NCBI GenBank assembly: GCA_033807775.1 | Contig: CM066312.1 | Span: 22,975,696-23,039,695, forward strand | Source: Saussurea involucrata | Taxonomy: Eukaryota; Streptophyta; Magnoliopsida; Asterales; Asteraceae | DNA: 64,000 nucleotides | Direction: 5' to 3' | Shown here: positions 53,034 to 64,000 of the stretch, one piece after another | Numbering within the stretch: the first letter of the stretch is position 1 | Layout: every line of letters starts with the position of its first letter | The notes under the pieces: generated by a model | The model's input: the letters and a program-made list of their open reading frames with translations, nothing else | Told to the model about the DNA's origin: nothing | Database searches by the model: none | Translations under genes and position numbers: made by a program

Positions 53034-53417
53034 TATATGTTTTGACTTCATTGGGAAAGTGGAAATGAAGGGGTTTTGAGTTAATCATGCCTCGGAGCAT
53101 GTGTTTGCATGATGTGGGTTAGATACACTTCATTTGCATGAGTTGACTTTTAACAAATGATCATTGGATCTTTTGAGCTTATGGCTCAGTTTTTTACTCT
53201 GTTGGGTCTTGAGGGCATTCGTCCGATTTTGATTGCTCGATGTGGAGCTTGGGTTATGATTTGCATGAATTGCATCGTATTGGGAATAGATGATTTGAAT
53301 ACGTTTGTTATTCTTTTGGAGTCATGTATAAATTTCTAGATTAAGTAAGCTTGTTTTGGATGGTGAGATTCCAAGGTAAAGATTCGGTCGTGTTGAACTT
53401 GGTGGTTTTAGGCTAGA

Positions 53418-53680
53418 GATCCAGTTTGGGTTGATCCCTCAATAGACTAGAGATCCGATTTGGGTTGATGTCTCCGTGGTTTAACGATCCGGTTTGGGTT
53501 GATGTCTCACTAACCTAGAGATCTGGTTTGGGTTGATGCCTCACTTGACTAAAGATCCGGTTTGGATTGATGTCACAATAGACTAAAGATCCAGTTTGGG
53601 TTGGTGTCTCCTTAGAATAGAGACTCGGGTTGAGTTGATGTCTCCAATGGACTAAAGATCCAGTTTGGGTTGATGTCCAA
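53418..53680 (+). repeat. 34-bp minisatellite, eight copies
   Basis: Unit GATCCGGTTTGGGTTGATGT plus CTC and about 11 variable bases ending ACTAAA, with a period of 34 bp at nearly every step. Because 34 is not a multiple of three it cannot encode a repeated peptide. It lies in the non-coding internal domain. Confidence 0.9.
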
Positions 53681-54105
53681 AATTGTCTAAATACCTGGAT
53701 AGCGTTAAGATGTTTGAGCATCTAGATGACGATAGTGTGATCGGAGGAATTGGAGGAGTGTGACCTTGAGACGTTGAGTGCCGACAAAATTCATGCATGA
53801 AGTTTAATTTTTTTGAAATAATTTGCATCAATTGTTTCTTGTGTTTCAAATCGTCATGTGGACTGGATGATGAAATCTTGGAAAAACGTTTGACACACAC
53901 AAGAATTTAAACCATGATTTTAAACATGCATGAAATTAATTTATTGCAGGCAATTGCAAACCTTGTCGAGACTTGGTTTATTCTTTGTTGTGTCCAATGC
54001 TACTTTCGGATACTGTGATATTCATATTTTAATGTCGTTTATGGTTTTGAACAAGTAACTGCGACTTACGACTTTAACATTGGATCTCCTCCACATATGT
54101 TAAGG

Positions 54106-54855
54106 TAGGGGTGAGCAAAACCCGACCGACCCGAAACCCGATGTACCTGAACTTGAGCCACCCGATTAACCGAAACCCGAACTTGCCCGAACCCGAAAGA
54201 ATATATCGGGTATTACGGTTCGGTTTGGGTTGGGTTTACCCAACCCGAACCCGACCGAAACCCGAACTTTTTAAAAAAATATTTTTTTTTCAATAAATCG
54301 TAAATATATATTTATAATTTATAATTTATAATTTATAATTTCTGTTTCTATTTTTCTGTTTATAATTTATAATTTCTCGATTTTGTTTTTTAAAAATGTT
54401 TGAATTTTTTTTGTTACCGTGTATGAGAAGTGTGAGTGTATGTTGTGTGTGTTCTGTGTGTATAAACTGAGTATGTGTGCTGTGTGTGTGTGTGTGTGTG
54501 TGTGTTTAAGCTGTGTGTGTGTGTTTAATTGTGATGTACGTGTGTGTGTGAGGTGTGTGTGTCTGTGTTTGATTTTGTTTAACAGCAACTTCTCGCATGC
54601 TCTTTCAATCAAAGAACTCGCCATTTCTTCAAGAGCCTGCAAAGCAATAATAACCAAATCGACAAAATGTATTTATACCCCAAAACCCGAAACCCGAACC
54701 GATCCACCCGAAACCCGAACAGACCCGAAACCCGAAACCCGAAACCCGAACAATACTTTGGACGGGTTTCGGGGCCTGTATCATCCACCCAAAACCCGAT
54801 CGGGTTGGGGGTTTTTGGGCCGAACCCGACCCGACCCGACCGATGCACAGCCCTA
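54106..54855. mobile_element. Non-autonomous hAT element, 750 bp
   Basis: Ends TAGGGGTGAGCA and TGCACAGCCCTA with a perfect 8-bp duplication TGTTAAGG (54098-54105 and 54856-54863). Subterminal zones are arrays of AACCCGAACCCG/GGGTTCGGGT words. A (GT)n tract (54480-54504) and AT-rich core lie in the middle. No transposase. Confidence 0.9.
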
Positions 54856-54863
54856 TGTTAAGG

Positions 54864-57240
54864 TTTGGACGGAGAGTTACCTTCCCTTGTTTCGGTGTTG
54901 CGCTTTAATGGGAATTTTAATTTTTGCGAGTCTTGACCAAAAAGTGTTGTTTCGCCTTATATTGCAACCAAAAAGGAGATTTTTGGAATTATGATGATTC
55001 GTTCATAACGTTGCTTTATGCGATTTGATTATTGAAAACGACAACTTTGGCACCATTTAATTGATTGGATGTCGTTGAGTTTCTTCGAGCTTTATGGAAG
55101 TTTTGTGAAGTATAATGGAGTTTTGTTTTACGACGTTTTGCGGTGCATGGGTGACACTTTGTAATGTGCATACTTGGATGATTGTGTGCGTTAATTTATG
55201 GGTTTTAGTGAGTATTGTGTCTCATGCGAGTTTTGTTGAGAAATATTACTTTATGTCGTATTGCACCAAAAAGAGTGGTTTTTGGAGTTTTAATGCCACA
55301 TGGCTTCTCCTTTGAGATTTGTGGTAGCATATTTCGTTGCAACTTGTTAGGTGTACGAATTGATTTATACGTGGCGTGAGTAATGCATATACGAGCATCA
55401 TGATAGTACATCTCTAACGTTTCGTTTTATGCACTTTCGGTTGTTGGCACTTTTGATGTCCTTTCTCACAAATACACTATATTGATTTGTTGATATGCAT
55501 AGTATTGTAGCCACTATTTTGGGGCGTTAATGCGCATCGTTTGTGCATTTTAAGATATGAAGTCTATTTGAATTATTTTATGTGTTAATCAAATTATGTG
55601 CACCTATCGTTTTCCGAAGTCCTGAGAAAAACACATTGATGTGTGCGGGCCTGATCAGATGGTTTTATTTCCTTGTCATTATATGACTGAATGAGAAATT
55701 TTGAAATTTGATTTAATGAATTTCCCCTTTGAAAATTTAGTATTGACTATCTGTTACGTGCTATACTATTTCAGAGAGACTACTAGGGAAGTGTTACAAA
55801 TTCGCATGCATAATTTTGATTTGAGATTCCTTTACGATATTTTAGCCGATATTTCCAAATGATGAAAGTAACTTGTTATTCGACTTAAAACTGGAAAAAG
55901 ACCCAAATCATTTCGTGTTTTTAACTAAGGTGTGTATATGGATTTTTTTGTTTCTCTGCGAACAAACTGACACATGCGAAGTTTGTTAACAAATTTCAGT
56001 TCATGTCGTTTTATGGTTAAAAAAGAATTTTGGGAATTGATGTCGTGTAAATCCTTCTTTTGAAGTTCGTACAAACATTATGTTGAACACTATGTTAATG
56101 TAGGAAATTACTTTACGTGTTTGGCATAAGTAAATCTGTGATAGGACCCTAGCGGTTCATTTTAAAAGTTGTTGAGTACGTTTTTGCGTTTCGTTAGTAA
56201 CTTGAATTACGATGAAATAGTTTTCAAAATGATTTTTCATATGTGGGACGAGTGTGTTCATTTTTGCACAACTACAGGGTAGGTAGTAGTAGGTTTTTAC
56301 GTGTACGATATATTGTTATAAAAACCTTCATGTTGAAAGATCTAACGAAAATTTTATTGGTATAATTATCGAGTCTGTCACTTGAAAACCATGAACTCAT
56401 TAGGCTTGGGAAGGTTAAGCGATCCCAGTTAAGGGTGAGGGCGTGTAGAACCTTTAAGTGAAAGATGGGGTTTCTGACGCGTTTTAATAGCGTGAGTCGT
56501 ATGGTGTCGTTTGTGAGGTCTAATTATTTCTTGTTGGTAACTGAAAGGTGGGGCTCCCGATATCTTCTGATAATGCTTATGGTAACCGTTCAATTCGGGA
56601 ACCTTGTTTTGGGTTTGTCAAATTTGCATAACAGACGTATAGGACCCTTTAGACACCATGGGGATAACCTTGGTTTTATCGGGATGCTCGACGAATGAAA
56701 CTCGTTTGTGTGGAGTTCTGTTGTGGTTCAAAGCGCATTGTTTTGGCTTGGTGTCAAGTTTTGGATTTCGAGGCCAAGAACCGCTAGTGTAATTAGAGGG
56801 TTGTAGTCCAATTTTAAAGAATAGTGGTATCGGTTGTATTGATCTTAAAAAATTCAACTGTGATAAGTAGATTTAGTGGGATGACCTTTCTTGAATGGTA
56901 AAATAATTTGTCAATTGGATGATTGGTAATTGGATGTATTCTTGGAGTTGTATTATCGATGAGTCGGTGGCGACCGTCTGTGTTGGAGTCTAATGGATCT
57001 CGGTAGAATTAAGTGACAGTTCAGCAACGGGAACAATTGGATTTGGGGATTTTGTTGGTTTCAGAGTGATCAACCGTGGATTAATTGAGAGTCAGGATCT
57101 GCAGTTGGGTAAGTATGGAACACCTAAGGTTGGGAGACATCCGAATCCATGCGGTTAGAAATTACTCTAGCAAGTTGAACATTCATTCGGATGTAAGGGT
57201 AACGTATATGGGTTGACCTTGGTTGTAAGGGAACTAAATT
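54864..57240 (+). other. Internal domain of the non-coding Gypsy-like element
   Basis: About 2.4 kb, G/T-rich on the plus strand with no protein-like frame above 80 codons on either strand. No zinc knuckle, protease, YVDD/IDD or integrase motif was found. Nothing else recognised. Confidence 0.55.
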
Positions 57241-57274
57241 TCAAGGACGAAATCTCTTTTAAGGTTGGGAGGAT

Positions 57275-57511
57275 TGTAACACCCCGATCTTTGGAAGTTA
57301 TCGGTCTTTTAAGATAAATATGAGAATTAGGATTTTTGGATTGGATCGTATATTTTATGGTCTTGTTGGATGGAGAATTCAAATACGAATCCAACGAGCC
57401 TTTCTGGAGCGAAAACGGAGCTAAAACGAAGAAGTTATGACCAAAACAGTGATCGGGCAATAAATCGGGAACCATGGTTAAGTGGACGTCCGCATGGTTC
57501 AAGTGGACATC
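57275..57511 (+). repeat. 3' LTR (5' portion) of the non-coding Gypsy-like element
   Basis: Copy of 51385-51621. It ends at GTGGACATC, where the next LTR (TGTAATACCCC) starts at 57512, which places the chromodomain Gypsy element as the later insertion. Confidence 0.85.
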
Positions 57512-59205
57512 TGTAATACCCCGGGTAAGGTCGTTATTTAAACCCTCTTATCGTTAAATTGAATAAGTTTATAATAATATATTTAGGGTAAAAATTTGGT
57601 TAATTTGTAAGTTTAGGGTGTTTAGACTATTATTGATTAGTGTAAGGGCTAAAAGGGTAAATGTGGATAGATATTATCCTTAGAATGTCCAGGAAATCTT
57701 AATTATTCAGCAAAAATATCAAAGGGTGTGTGTGTGTTTTGGAAGAAAAGAAGAAAGGAAGAAAAGCTAGCTTAAGAGATCATTTGGTGTACTTGGAAGA
57801 GATTACAGGTATGTTTCCTTTACAATTTATGTTTGTAAATGTTAATAGGAAGTTTCTGTCGGATTAAAATCATCAAAATCGATCTGGTATAAATCACAGT
57901 CGGATTCTGGGTAGAAATAGGGCAAACAGTCAGAGGTGTCCGGACACTATGAATGTGTCCGGGTGGTTTTGTTGGGAGTGTCCGGGTAACTTGTTGGTGG
58001 TGTCCGGATAGTGTTCTGCAGATTTCCGGACGAGTTATTTATCCGGGTAAGTCTTCTTTTCATTAAGTTCCGGTTAAAAATGGGTTACCGGATAGTATCC
58101 GGATTTCTTTAGTGTCCGGATGTTAACCGGATTAGTTGTGCTGTCCGGAAAAGCTGTGCTGTCCGGAAAAGTAGTGTTGTCCGGATAAACTTTGGTTTCC
58201 GGATACCTTGGCTGATTGATCAAATTGATGAGTTTAGATGCTTTTAAGTGTCCAGTAGCCTGAGTATTGTTAATTCATGGATAGGGAATGATCTAGGATC
58301 GAATGTACTGTGGACTCGACTTAAGTTCGGGTTTGGGGGTAACATTTAGGGACTAGAGTGTTTTAGAGTTCTTAATCTTGGTAAGACTTGTGTGATCAAA
58401 GTAGTAAGACAATACTTGTATATGATTGTTTCAGATTCTGTGAAATTGAAGTGAAGCTGAATTGTTTGAGAAAAGCTTGGTGGACATTTTGATAAGTCAA
58501 ACAGGTGAGTTTTTACTTTAAAAATGTTTTTTAATGGAATATGTATATGTGTGGATTGGGAATGAAATAGTTGATGACTATGTGTTTATATGTGAATTAT
58601 AATATAGTGAGGTATTATATTTACATAAGTATTATAATATGTTATAATACGTTGGCCGGGTTTAAGACCGGTGTGTTTGGCTATAGAATCTGTATAGCGT
58701 TGTTTGGCTGTAGATGTTGTACAACGTTGTATATTATTAGTTGGCTTGCTACCACTAATATGTCCAGGAGGAAATGAGAAGGAAAGGTACACGATGTGTG
58801 AGTTTAAATTGGATATATGTAACTATGTGGCGTGATTTATATGATTGAAGTTTGTATAAATGGTTTTTAAACTAACAGGGGTTTCTCACTTAGACCAACA
58901 GGTCTAACCCTCATTTTGTTTTAAAAATATGTATTCCAGGTGGCGGATCAAGTAAGGGCAAGTAAGTAGAGTATGAGATGGATGGCTAGTAAGGAAGACT
59001 ATAAGACGAAGCTTTTGACTTATTTAGTAGTTGTAATGGAATGTTAAGTGTTATGGATGCAAATAGCACAAGGATTGTATTTCAAATGTTTTCTTTCTAT
59101 TTGTAAAAGACTACCGGACCGTACATGTAAAGTGAAGTTTGTTTGTTATATCTAATTGTGTTATATTGTGTGATATGTCGTGTATATGTGATAAGGGATG
59201 TTACA
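57512..59205 (+). repeat. 5' LTR of a chromodomain Gypsy (Tekay-like) element
   Basis: 1694 bp from TGTAATACCCCGGG to GGATGTTACA, followed by AATGGTATCAGAGCC. Contains about 15 TCCGG-type words between 57930 and 58205 (e.g. GTGTCCGGA, CTGTCCGGAAAAG twice). The 3' LTR is outside the window, so its age cannot be judged. Confidence 0.9.
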
Positions 59206-59207
59206 AA

Positions 59208-59219
59208 TGGTATCAGAGC
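59208..59219 (+). promoter_or_regulatory. Primer-binding site TGGTATCAGAGC
   Basis: Exact tRNA-iMet site two bases after the LTR. Confidence 0.95.
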
Positions 59220-59467
59220 CTTAGTTTAAGGGATTTAGGTATTTGTATCTGTACCTAGACTTAAACTGCATGTGAAGTAGGATGTCCCTATCATTATAGA
59301 ACCTTGGGATGATGAAGTATAAAAGGTAGAAGGAACATCATGTAAGGTAATTTCATATTACACCTGGCCAGTGTAATCGTGATCTTACAGGTACATGTTT
59401 GAACTGGAATACCTTGTTATATGGGGTATGTGCTTATGTGTATATTAATCTTGTTTAAATCTACAGA

Positions 59468-59803
59468 ATGGCAAGTGGTAAAAGAAATTTGAATCGAGGA
59501 GGAGGAAGAAATCCAAACAGAACTAATCCGCCAGTAGGAACAGGGGACAGGGGAGGCAGAACAGGGGGCAGAACTGGAGGTAGACTTCGAGGTGGAGCTG
59601 GAGGTAGAACCGGAGGTAGAACTCAACAAAATAGTACGGATTTCATTACCAGAGCTGATTTAATGACAGAAATGGGGAGATTACAAGACAATATTCAAGC
59701 TATGCTCAACCAAGCTCATAATACTGAAACAGAAAGACCAGACCCTACTCTTGAAGAGGAGATGCCAATTACCCCAACGGTCTTACCGGTAATGAGAATG
59801 TGA
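59468..59803 (+). CDS. Gag N-terminal segment, Gly/Arg-rich, ends by frameshift
   Basis: ATG 59468 (MASGKRNLNRGGGRNPNR) opens a 111-residue frame. Residues 8-52 are RGG/GGRTGG-type, a nucleic-acid-binding composition also found in Tekay-type gag. A short helix (LMTEMGRLQDNIQAMLNQ) and an acidic Pro linker follow. It ends TGA 59801 in a frame different from the capsid domain that follows (ECDYKMFLSCKPSTF), so a one-base indel near 59785-59800 separates them. Together they should be one gag. Confidence 0.8.
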   Translation: MASGKRNLNRGGGRNPNRTNPPVGTGDRGGRTGGRTGGRLRGGAGGRTGGRTQQNSTDFITRADLMTEMGRLQDNIQAMLNQAHNTETERPDPTLEEEMPITPTVLPVMRM

Positions 59804-60425
59804 TTACAAAATGTTTCTTAGCTGCAAGCCTTCGACATTCTCAGGGGATCGGGATCCGGTGAAAGCAATGAGGTGGATGAAGGAAATTGAAGCCATTTTT
59901 AAAACGAGTAAGTGTGCGGACGAAGATAGAGTATTGTACGGGTCAGCCATGTTGAAAGGAGATGCGTTGTATTGGTGGGAATCGTTTATTCATTCAAAAG
60001 GACCCGATGTTTATTCTACCCTCTCTTGGGAAGAATTTGTGATAGTCTACAGGAACGCATTTTGTCCCCAAGTAGCCGTCAAACAACTGGAAGGAGAATT
60101 CATGAATTTGCAACAAGGAAGCTTATCCGTTCGAGATTATACTGCTAGCTTTCTGGAAAAATCTCGATTTGCAGAATACTATGTCGCTACAGAAGCGATG
60201 AAGATAGAAAGGTTTATCTTTGTGTTGAACTCAGAGATTAGAAGGTTAGTGACTGCAAAGGGACCCGATACCTTTTCAGCTGCAGTTGATGCAGCGGAAA
60301 ATGTTGAACGAGATATGAGAAGGGATACGGGAGATAAGAGTATCGGAAAGAGAAAGTGGGAAGGACCACAATATGATCCGAAGAGGTCCCGATTTCAGAG
60401 GTATGATAACCGTCCTCCGTTTTGA
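59796..60425 (+). CDS. gag: Gag capsid domain (Retrotrans_gag), ends at an in-frame TGA
   Basis: The frame from 59796 reads ECDYKMFLSCKPSTFSGDRD, then AMRWMKEIEAIF, GDALYWWESFI, LSWEEFVIVYRNAFCPQ and FMNLQQGSLSVRDYTASF, the standard Gypsy capsid region. It ends at TGA 60423-60425 in RPPF*PAERPCPKC. The frame continues at once with three zinc knuckles and the whole of pol, so the TGA is most simply a CGA-to-TGA change (CpG decay) in a single gag-pol frame. The ATG at 59811 is internal. Confidence 0.9.
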   Translation, partial: ECDYKMFLSCKPSTFSGDRDPVKAMRWMKEIEAIFKTSKCADEDRVLYGSAMLKGDALYWWESFIHSKGPDVYSTLSWEEFVIVYRNAFCPQVAVKQLEGEFMNLQQGSLSVRDYTASFLEKSRFAEYYVATEAMKIERFIFVLNSEIRRLVTAKGPDTFSAAVDAAENVERDMRRDTGDKSIGKRKWEGPQYDPKRSRFQRYDNRPPF

Positions 60426-63400
60426 CCAGCGGAAAGACCATGTCCGAAGTGCAACCGTGTCCATCAAGGAAACTGCCAAGGTGATTTGCGAGCATGTTAT
60501 AAGTGTGGGAAGACTGGGCACGTCATTAAGGATTGTAAGGTAACGCGGCTATGTTTCTTATGCAATTCTCCGGATCATTTCCAGTCAAACTGTCCGCGAG
60601 GGAGGATGCAGCAAGGTGGGTCATCAGGCAAGCCAGCAAATGTTAAACCAGTAGTGCCAAGACTGGAACCGCCAGTAACCAGAGGTCGCGCATTTCAGAT
60701 GACTGAGAAAGAAGCGGAGGAAACTCCAGATGTGGTCACAGGTACATTTTTGATAAACTCTACACGTGCTAAGGTGTTATTTGATTCCGGTGCAAACCGA
60801 TCGTTTGTGTCTCCTGCATTTACTGCTTGTCTGTGTTTGAAACCTAAATTGTTAGAACATGCTCTATTAGTGGATACTGCAAATGATAACCAAGTGCCGG
60901 TTAGTGAAGTATTTGATGGTTGTGTGATTAATATAGAGGGGTGTGGAGTGCCTATACAATTGTTTCCTATAACTTTGATAGAATTTGATGTAGTAGTGGG
61001 AATGGACTGGTTGGCTGAGAATCAGGCTAATATAGTGTGTGACAAGAAGATAATAAATGTTGTATTGCCTGAGAGAGGACCGGTAGTGATTTATGGTGAT
61101 CGTAGGAATCATCAGTCTTGTCTTATATCACTAGTAAAGGCACGTAAGTGTGTGAATAAGGGTTGTCAGAGTTACTTGGCTTACGTGATAGATGTTAAGC
61201 CGGAAAAGATTAGGATGGAAGATATTCCTATCGTTAGTGAATTCCCTGAAGTATTCCCTGAAGACTTGAACAGTCTTCCGCCAGTTAGACAAGTCGAGTT
61301 CGGTATAGACTTAATTCCTGGAGCCACTCCTGTAGCCCGTGCACCGTACCGTTTGGCACCTCCAGAGATGAAAGAGATGATGGCACAACTACAAGATCTA
61401 TCCGATAAGGGTTTCATCAGACCTAGTTCTTCGCCGTGGGGAGCACCAGTGTTATTTGTGAAAAAGAAAGATGGGTCGATGAGAATGTGTATTGACTACC
61501 GAGAATTGAATAAGCGCACGATAAAGAACAAGTATCCGCTACCCCGAATTGATGATCTCTTTGATCAGTTAGTTGGAGCTTGGTATTTCTCCAAGATTGA
61601 TCTAAGGTCCGGTTATCACCAGCTGAAGGTTAAAGAAGAAGACGTTTTAAAGACTGCTTTTCGAACGAGGTATGGTCATCATGAATTTTTAGTAATGCCA
61701 TTTGGATTGACGAACGCTCCAGCTGCCTTTATGGATTTGATGAATCGGGTATGTAAGCCGTATCTCGATAAATTTGTAATTGTTTTTATCGATGATATTC
61801 TTATCTATTCTCGATCCAAGGAAGAGCACGCGCAACATCTTCGTTTGATTCTAGAGCTGTTGAAGAAGGAAAGGTTGTATGCAAAATTTTCAAAATGTGA
61901 GTTCTGGTTACGGAAAGTACAATTTCTGGGGCACGTGGTTTCTGAGAAAGGTATACAAGTCGATCCGATGAAAGTAGAAGCAGTTGAAAAGTGGGAACAG
62001 CCCAAGACAGCAACCGAGGTACGCAGTTTTCTGGGTTTGGCCGGTTACTATCGGAAATTCATAAAGGACTTCTCTCGTATCGCAACGCCTTTGACTAAGC
62101 TGACCCGAAAGAATTTGAAGTTTGAATGGAAAGCGGAACAGGACGAGGCATTCAGAATATTGAAAGAGAAACTATGCAGCGCGCCAATTCTATCACTACC
62201 TGAAGGTTCTGAAGACTTTGTCGTTTACAGTGATGCGTCTAAATTGGGATTGGGTTGTGTGCTTATGCAGCGTGGAAAGGTTATAGCTTATGCTTCTCGC
62301 CAACTGAAGGATCATGAACGGCAGTATCCTACGCACGATATGGAGCTTGCTGCAGTCGTTTTCGCTTTAAAGATTTGGAGACATTATCTGTATGGTTCCA
62401 AATGTCAGATTTATACTGACCACAAAAGTCTTCAACATCTCTTTGATCAGAAGGAACTAAATATGAGACAAAGGAGATGGTTGGAATTGCTGAATGATTA
62501 CGACTGTGAAATCCTTTATCACCCGGGAAAGGCGAATGTAGTGGCAGATGCGCTCAGTTGTCAAGAAAGGAGTGGAACAATAAAAGTTATTTCAATACGA
62601 ACTGAACTCCTACCCAACATATTTGACGAATTGCAGAAGTGTCAAGTGGAGGCTTATCAAGATGAACATCTGAAATCAGAACGGTTAGCGGGGATGTCAG
62701 CATTGCTAGTAAAAGATGATCGGGGGTTATTGTGTCTGGGAAACAGAGTGTGGGTACCTCGTTTGGGTGGGTTACGTGATCGTGTTTTACAAGAAGCTCA
62801 TCAATCCCGTTTCTCTATTCACCCAGGTACAAACAAGATGTATAAAGACCTAAAGCAATTGTATTGGTGGCCGGGGATAAAAAGAGGGATTGCTCAGTAT
62901 GTAGAACGGTGTGATACTTGTAGGAAGGTAAAGATCGAACATCAAAAGCCATTTGGTCAACTACAACGACTAGAAATACCTATGTGGAAGTGGGAGCAGA
63001 TTACCACGGACTTTATCACAAAGCTACCAAGAACTCCGAAGGGATTCGATTCTATTTGGGTGATCGTCGACAGGTTGTCAAAGTCTGCACACTTCCTACC
63101 AATAAAGGAAACCGATTCATTGGAGCGATTAGCTAAGTTATACATTAATGAAATAGTAACTCGACATGGAGTTCCAATCACGATCATTTCTGATCGTGAT
63201 AGTCGTTTTACTTCAAGATTTTGGAGAAGCTTTCAAAGGGAAATGGGGACTCAGATAAAGTTAAGTACGGCGTATCATCCTCAAACAGATGGACAGAGTG
63301 AACGAACAATTCAGACCTTAGAAGATATGCTCCGGGCTTGTATTGTTGATTTTGGGGGATCGTGGGATAAGCATTTGCCGTTAATCGAATTCGCTTACAA

Positions 63401-64000
63401 CAACAGTTATCATTCCAGCATACAAGCGGCACCGTTTGAAGTACTGTATGGTAGGAAATGTCGAACGCCTCTGTGTTGGAACGAAGTGGGAGAGAAACAA
63501 TTAGCGGGGCCGGAAATAGTTCAGTTAACCGCCGATAAGGTTACACAGATCCGAGAAAGATTGAAAGTGGCTCAAGATAGACAGAAGAGTTACGCTGATC
63601 GCCGTCGAAAGCCGTTGGAATTTCAAGTTGGGGATTACGTAATGTTAAAGGTTTCTCCGTGGAAAGGAGTCATCAAATTCGGTCGACAGGGTAAGCTTAG
63701 CCCAAGGTATATTGGACCATTTGCAATCACTGAAAGGATCGGGGAGGTAGCTTACAAATTAGATCTTCCACCAGAGTTGAGCAGAATTCATAATGCATTT
63801 CACGTATCAAACTTCCGAAAGTGTTTAGTTACTCAAGATCAGGCAGTCTCCCTACCAGAGATACAAGTCGACGAAAGACTAAATTATATAGAAGAGCCAG
63901 AAGCTATAGTTGATTATAAGGTTAAAGTGCTGCGGAATAAGGAGACCAGGCAAGTGAAAGTTCAGTGGAGGCATCATAGAGGTCAGGATGCCACGTGGGA
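60426..64000 (+). CDS. pol: Gypsy pol polyprotein with C-terminal chromodomain, open at the window end
   Basis: One uninterrupted frame of about 1190 codons. Knuckles: CPKCNRVHQGNC, CYKCGKTGHVIKDC and CFLCNSPDHFQSNC (60444-60600). Protease: LFDSGANRSFVS (Asp at 60783). RT: FSKIDLRSGYHQLKV (61590) and VFIDDILIYS with the Asp pair at 61791/61794. RNase H: VVYSDASKLGLGCVL (62223). Integrase: His-Cys finger (HQSRFSIHPG...CDTC, 62800-62920), then Asp 63009 (TTDFIT), Asp 63192 (ISDRDSR), Glu 63300 (GQSERT), the last two exactly 36 codons apart. Then the GPFAITERIGEVAYKLDLP segment and the start of a chromodomain (VKVQWRHHRGQDATW) at the edge. This order defines chromoviruses; the LTR and gag style suggest Tekay/Del. 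The coding sequence looks intact and the visible catalytic residues are present. Confidence 0.95.

Larger units (their letters stand above)
51385..57511 (+). mobile_element. Non-coding Gypsy-like element (LARD-like), 3' LTR interrupted
   Basis: The first 237 bp (51385-51621) are repeated at 57275-57511 in the same orientation with few differences, both starting TGTAACACCCCGATCTTTGG. The second copy is preceded by AAGGACGAAATCTC...AAGGTTGGGAGGAT, a polypurine-like end typical of plant Gypsy elements. No tRNA-Met primer site and no gag or pol motif occur in the 5.6 kb between, so this resembles a large retrotransposon derivative, or one with a very long LTR. A GTGGACGTCCGCAT motif recurs at 51592-51725. 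The region also holds a (TA)n at 52989-53030, a minisatellite at 53418-53680 and a hAT element at 54106-54855. Confidence 0.7.

Noticed and set aside
54419..54994. 191-codon frame with Cys/Val repeats and PETRTDP repeats
   Set aside because: It crosses the (GT)n tract and the AACCCG subterminal repeats of a hAT element and its edge; composition artefact.

Overview
The window is plant nuclear DNA made almost entirely of transposable elements (TEs) nested inside one another. I see no tRNA, rRNA or CRISPR array, no bacterial-style operon and no secure host gene. Both LTR superfamilies (Copia, and Gypsy with a chromodomain), MULE, hAT and CACTA DNA transposons, a LINE tail, many hairpin MITEs and long (TA)n tracts point to an angiosperm. 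The gag and third-ORF proteins look most like those I know from daisy-family (Asteraceae) Copia elements, but that is recollection, not a search.

Layout. 1-3866: minus-strand Gypsy element (degenerate internal part, tRNA-Met primer site, 1.7 kb LTR) inserted into the catalytic core of a minus-strand MULE transposase gene (3867-5791). 5989-8259: a complete non-autonomous MULE of the same family with long TIRs, a perfect 9-bp target duplication, a transposase stub and an unrelated coiled-coil ORF read inward from its other end. 8469-15218: partial Gypsy LTR, LINE tail, short Copia LTR split by a hAT element, a purine/pyrimidine foldback element, and a solo LTR (5-bp duplication) split by a MITE carrying a 258-bp CCA/CCG tract. 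15864-26765: decayed Copia elements on both strands. 27484-44808: a chain of hairpin elements separated only by (TA)n; one of them holds a 13.0 kb, nearly intact SIRE/Maximus-like Copia element (28378-41399; 5-bp duplication ATTAT, LTRs about 1.2% different). 44840-50535: mixed remnants, one CACTA end, and about 2.8 kb of unassigned DNA with promoter-like palindromes. 50864-64000: a three-level nest in which a SIRE-type LTR is broken by a non-coding Gypsy-like element (51385), whose second LTR is broken by a chromodomain Gypsy element (57512) running off the window end with an open pol frame.

How the parts work together. The 13 kb element has the SIRE order: LTR, PBS, gag with two zinc knuckles, stop codon, protease-integrase-RT-RNase H, a spacer that looks like a promoter plus 5'UTR intron, a very long third ORF, polypurine tract, LTR. 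The Gypsy element at 57512 has LTR, PBS, gag, zinc knuckles, protease, RT, RNase H, integrase and chromodomain. Both carry disabling lesions but keep their visible catalytic residues. The most unusual signal is a hexamer, CGCTGA/TCAGCG, spread about tenfold above chance through LTRs, coding and spacer DNA of the 13 kb element.
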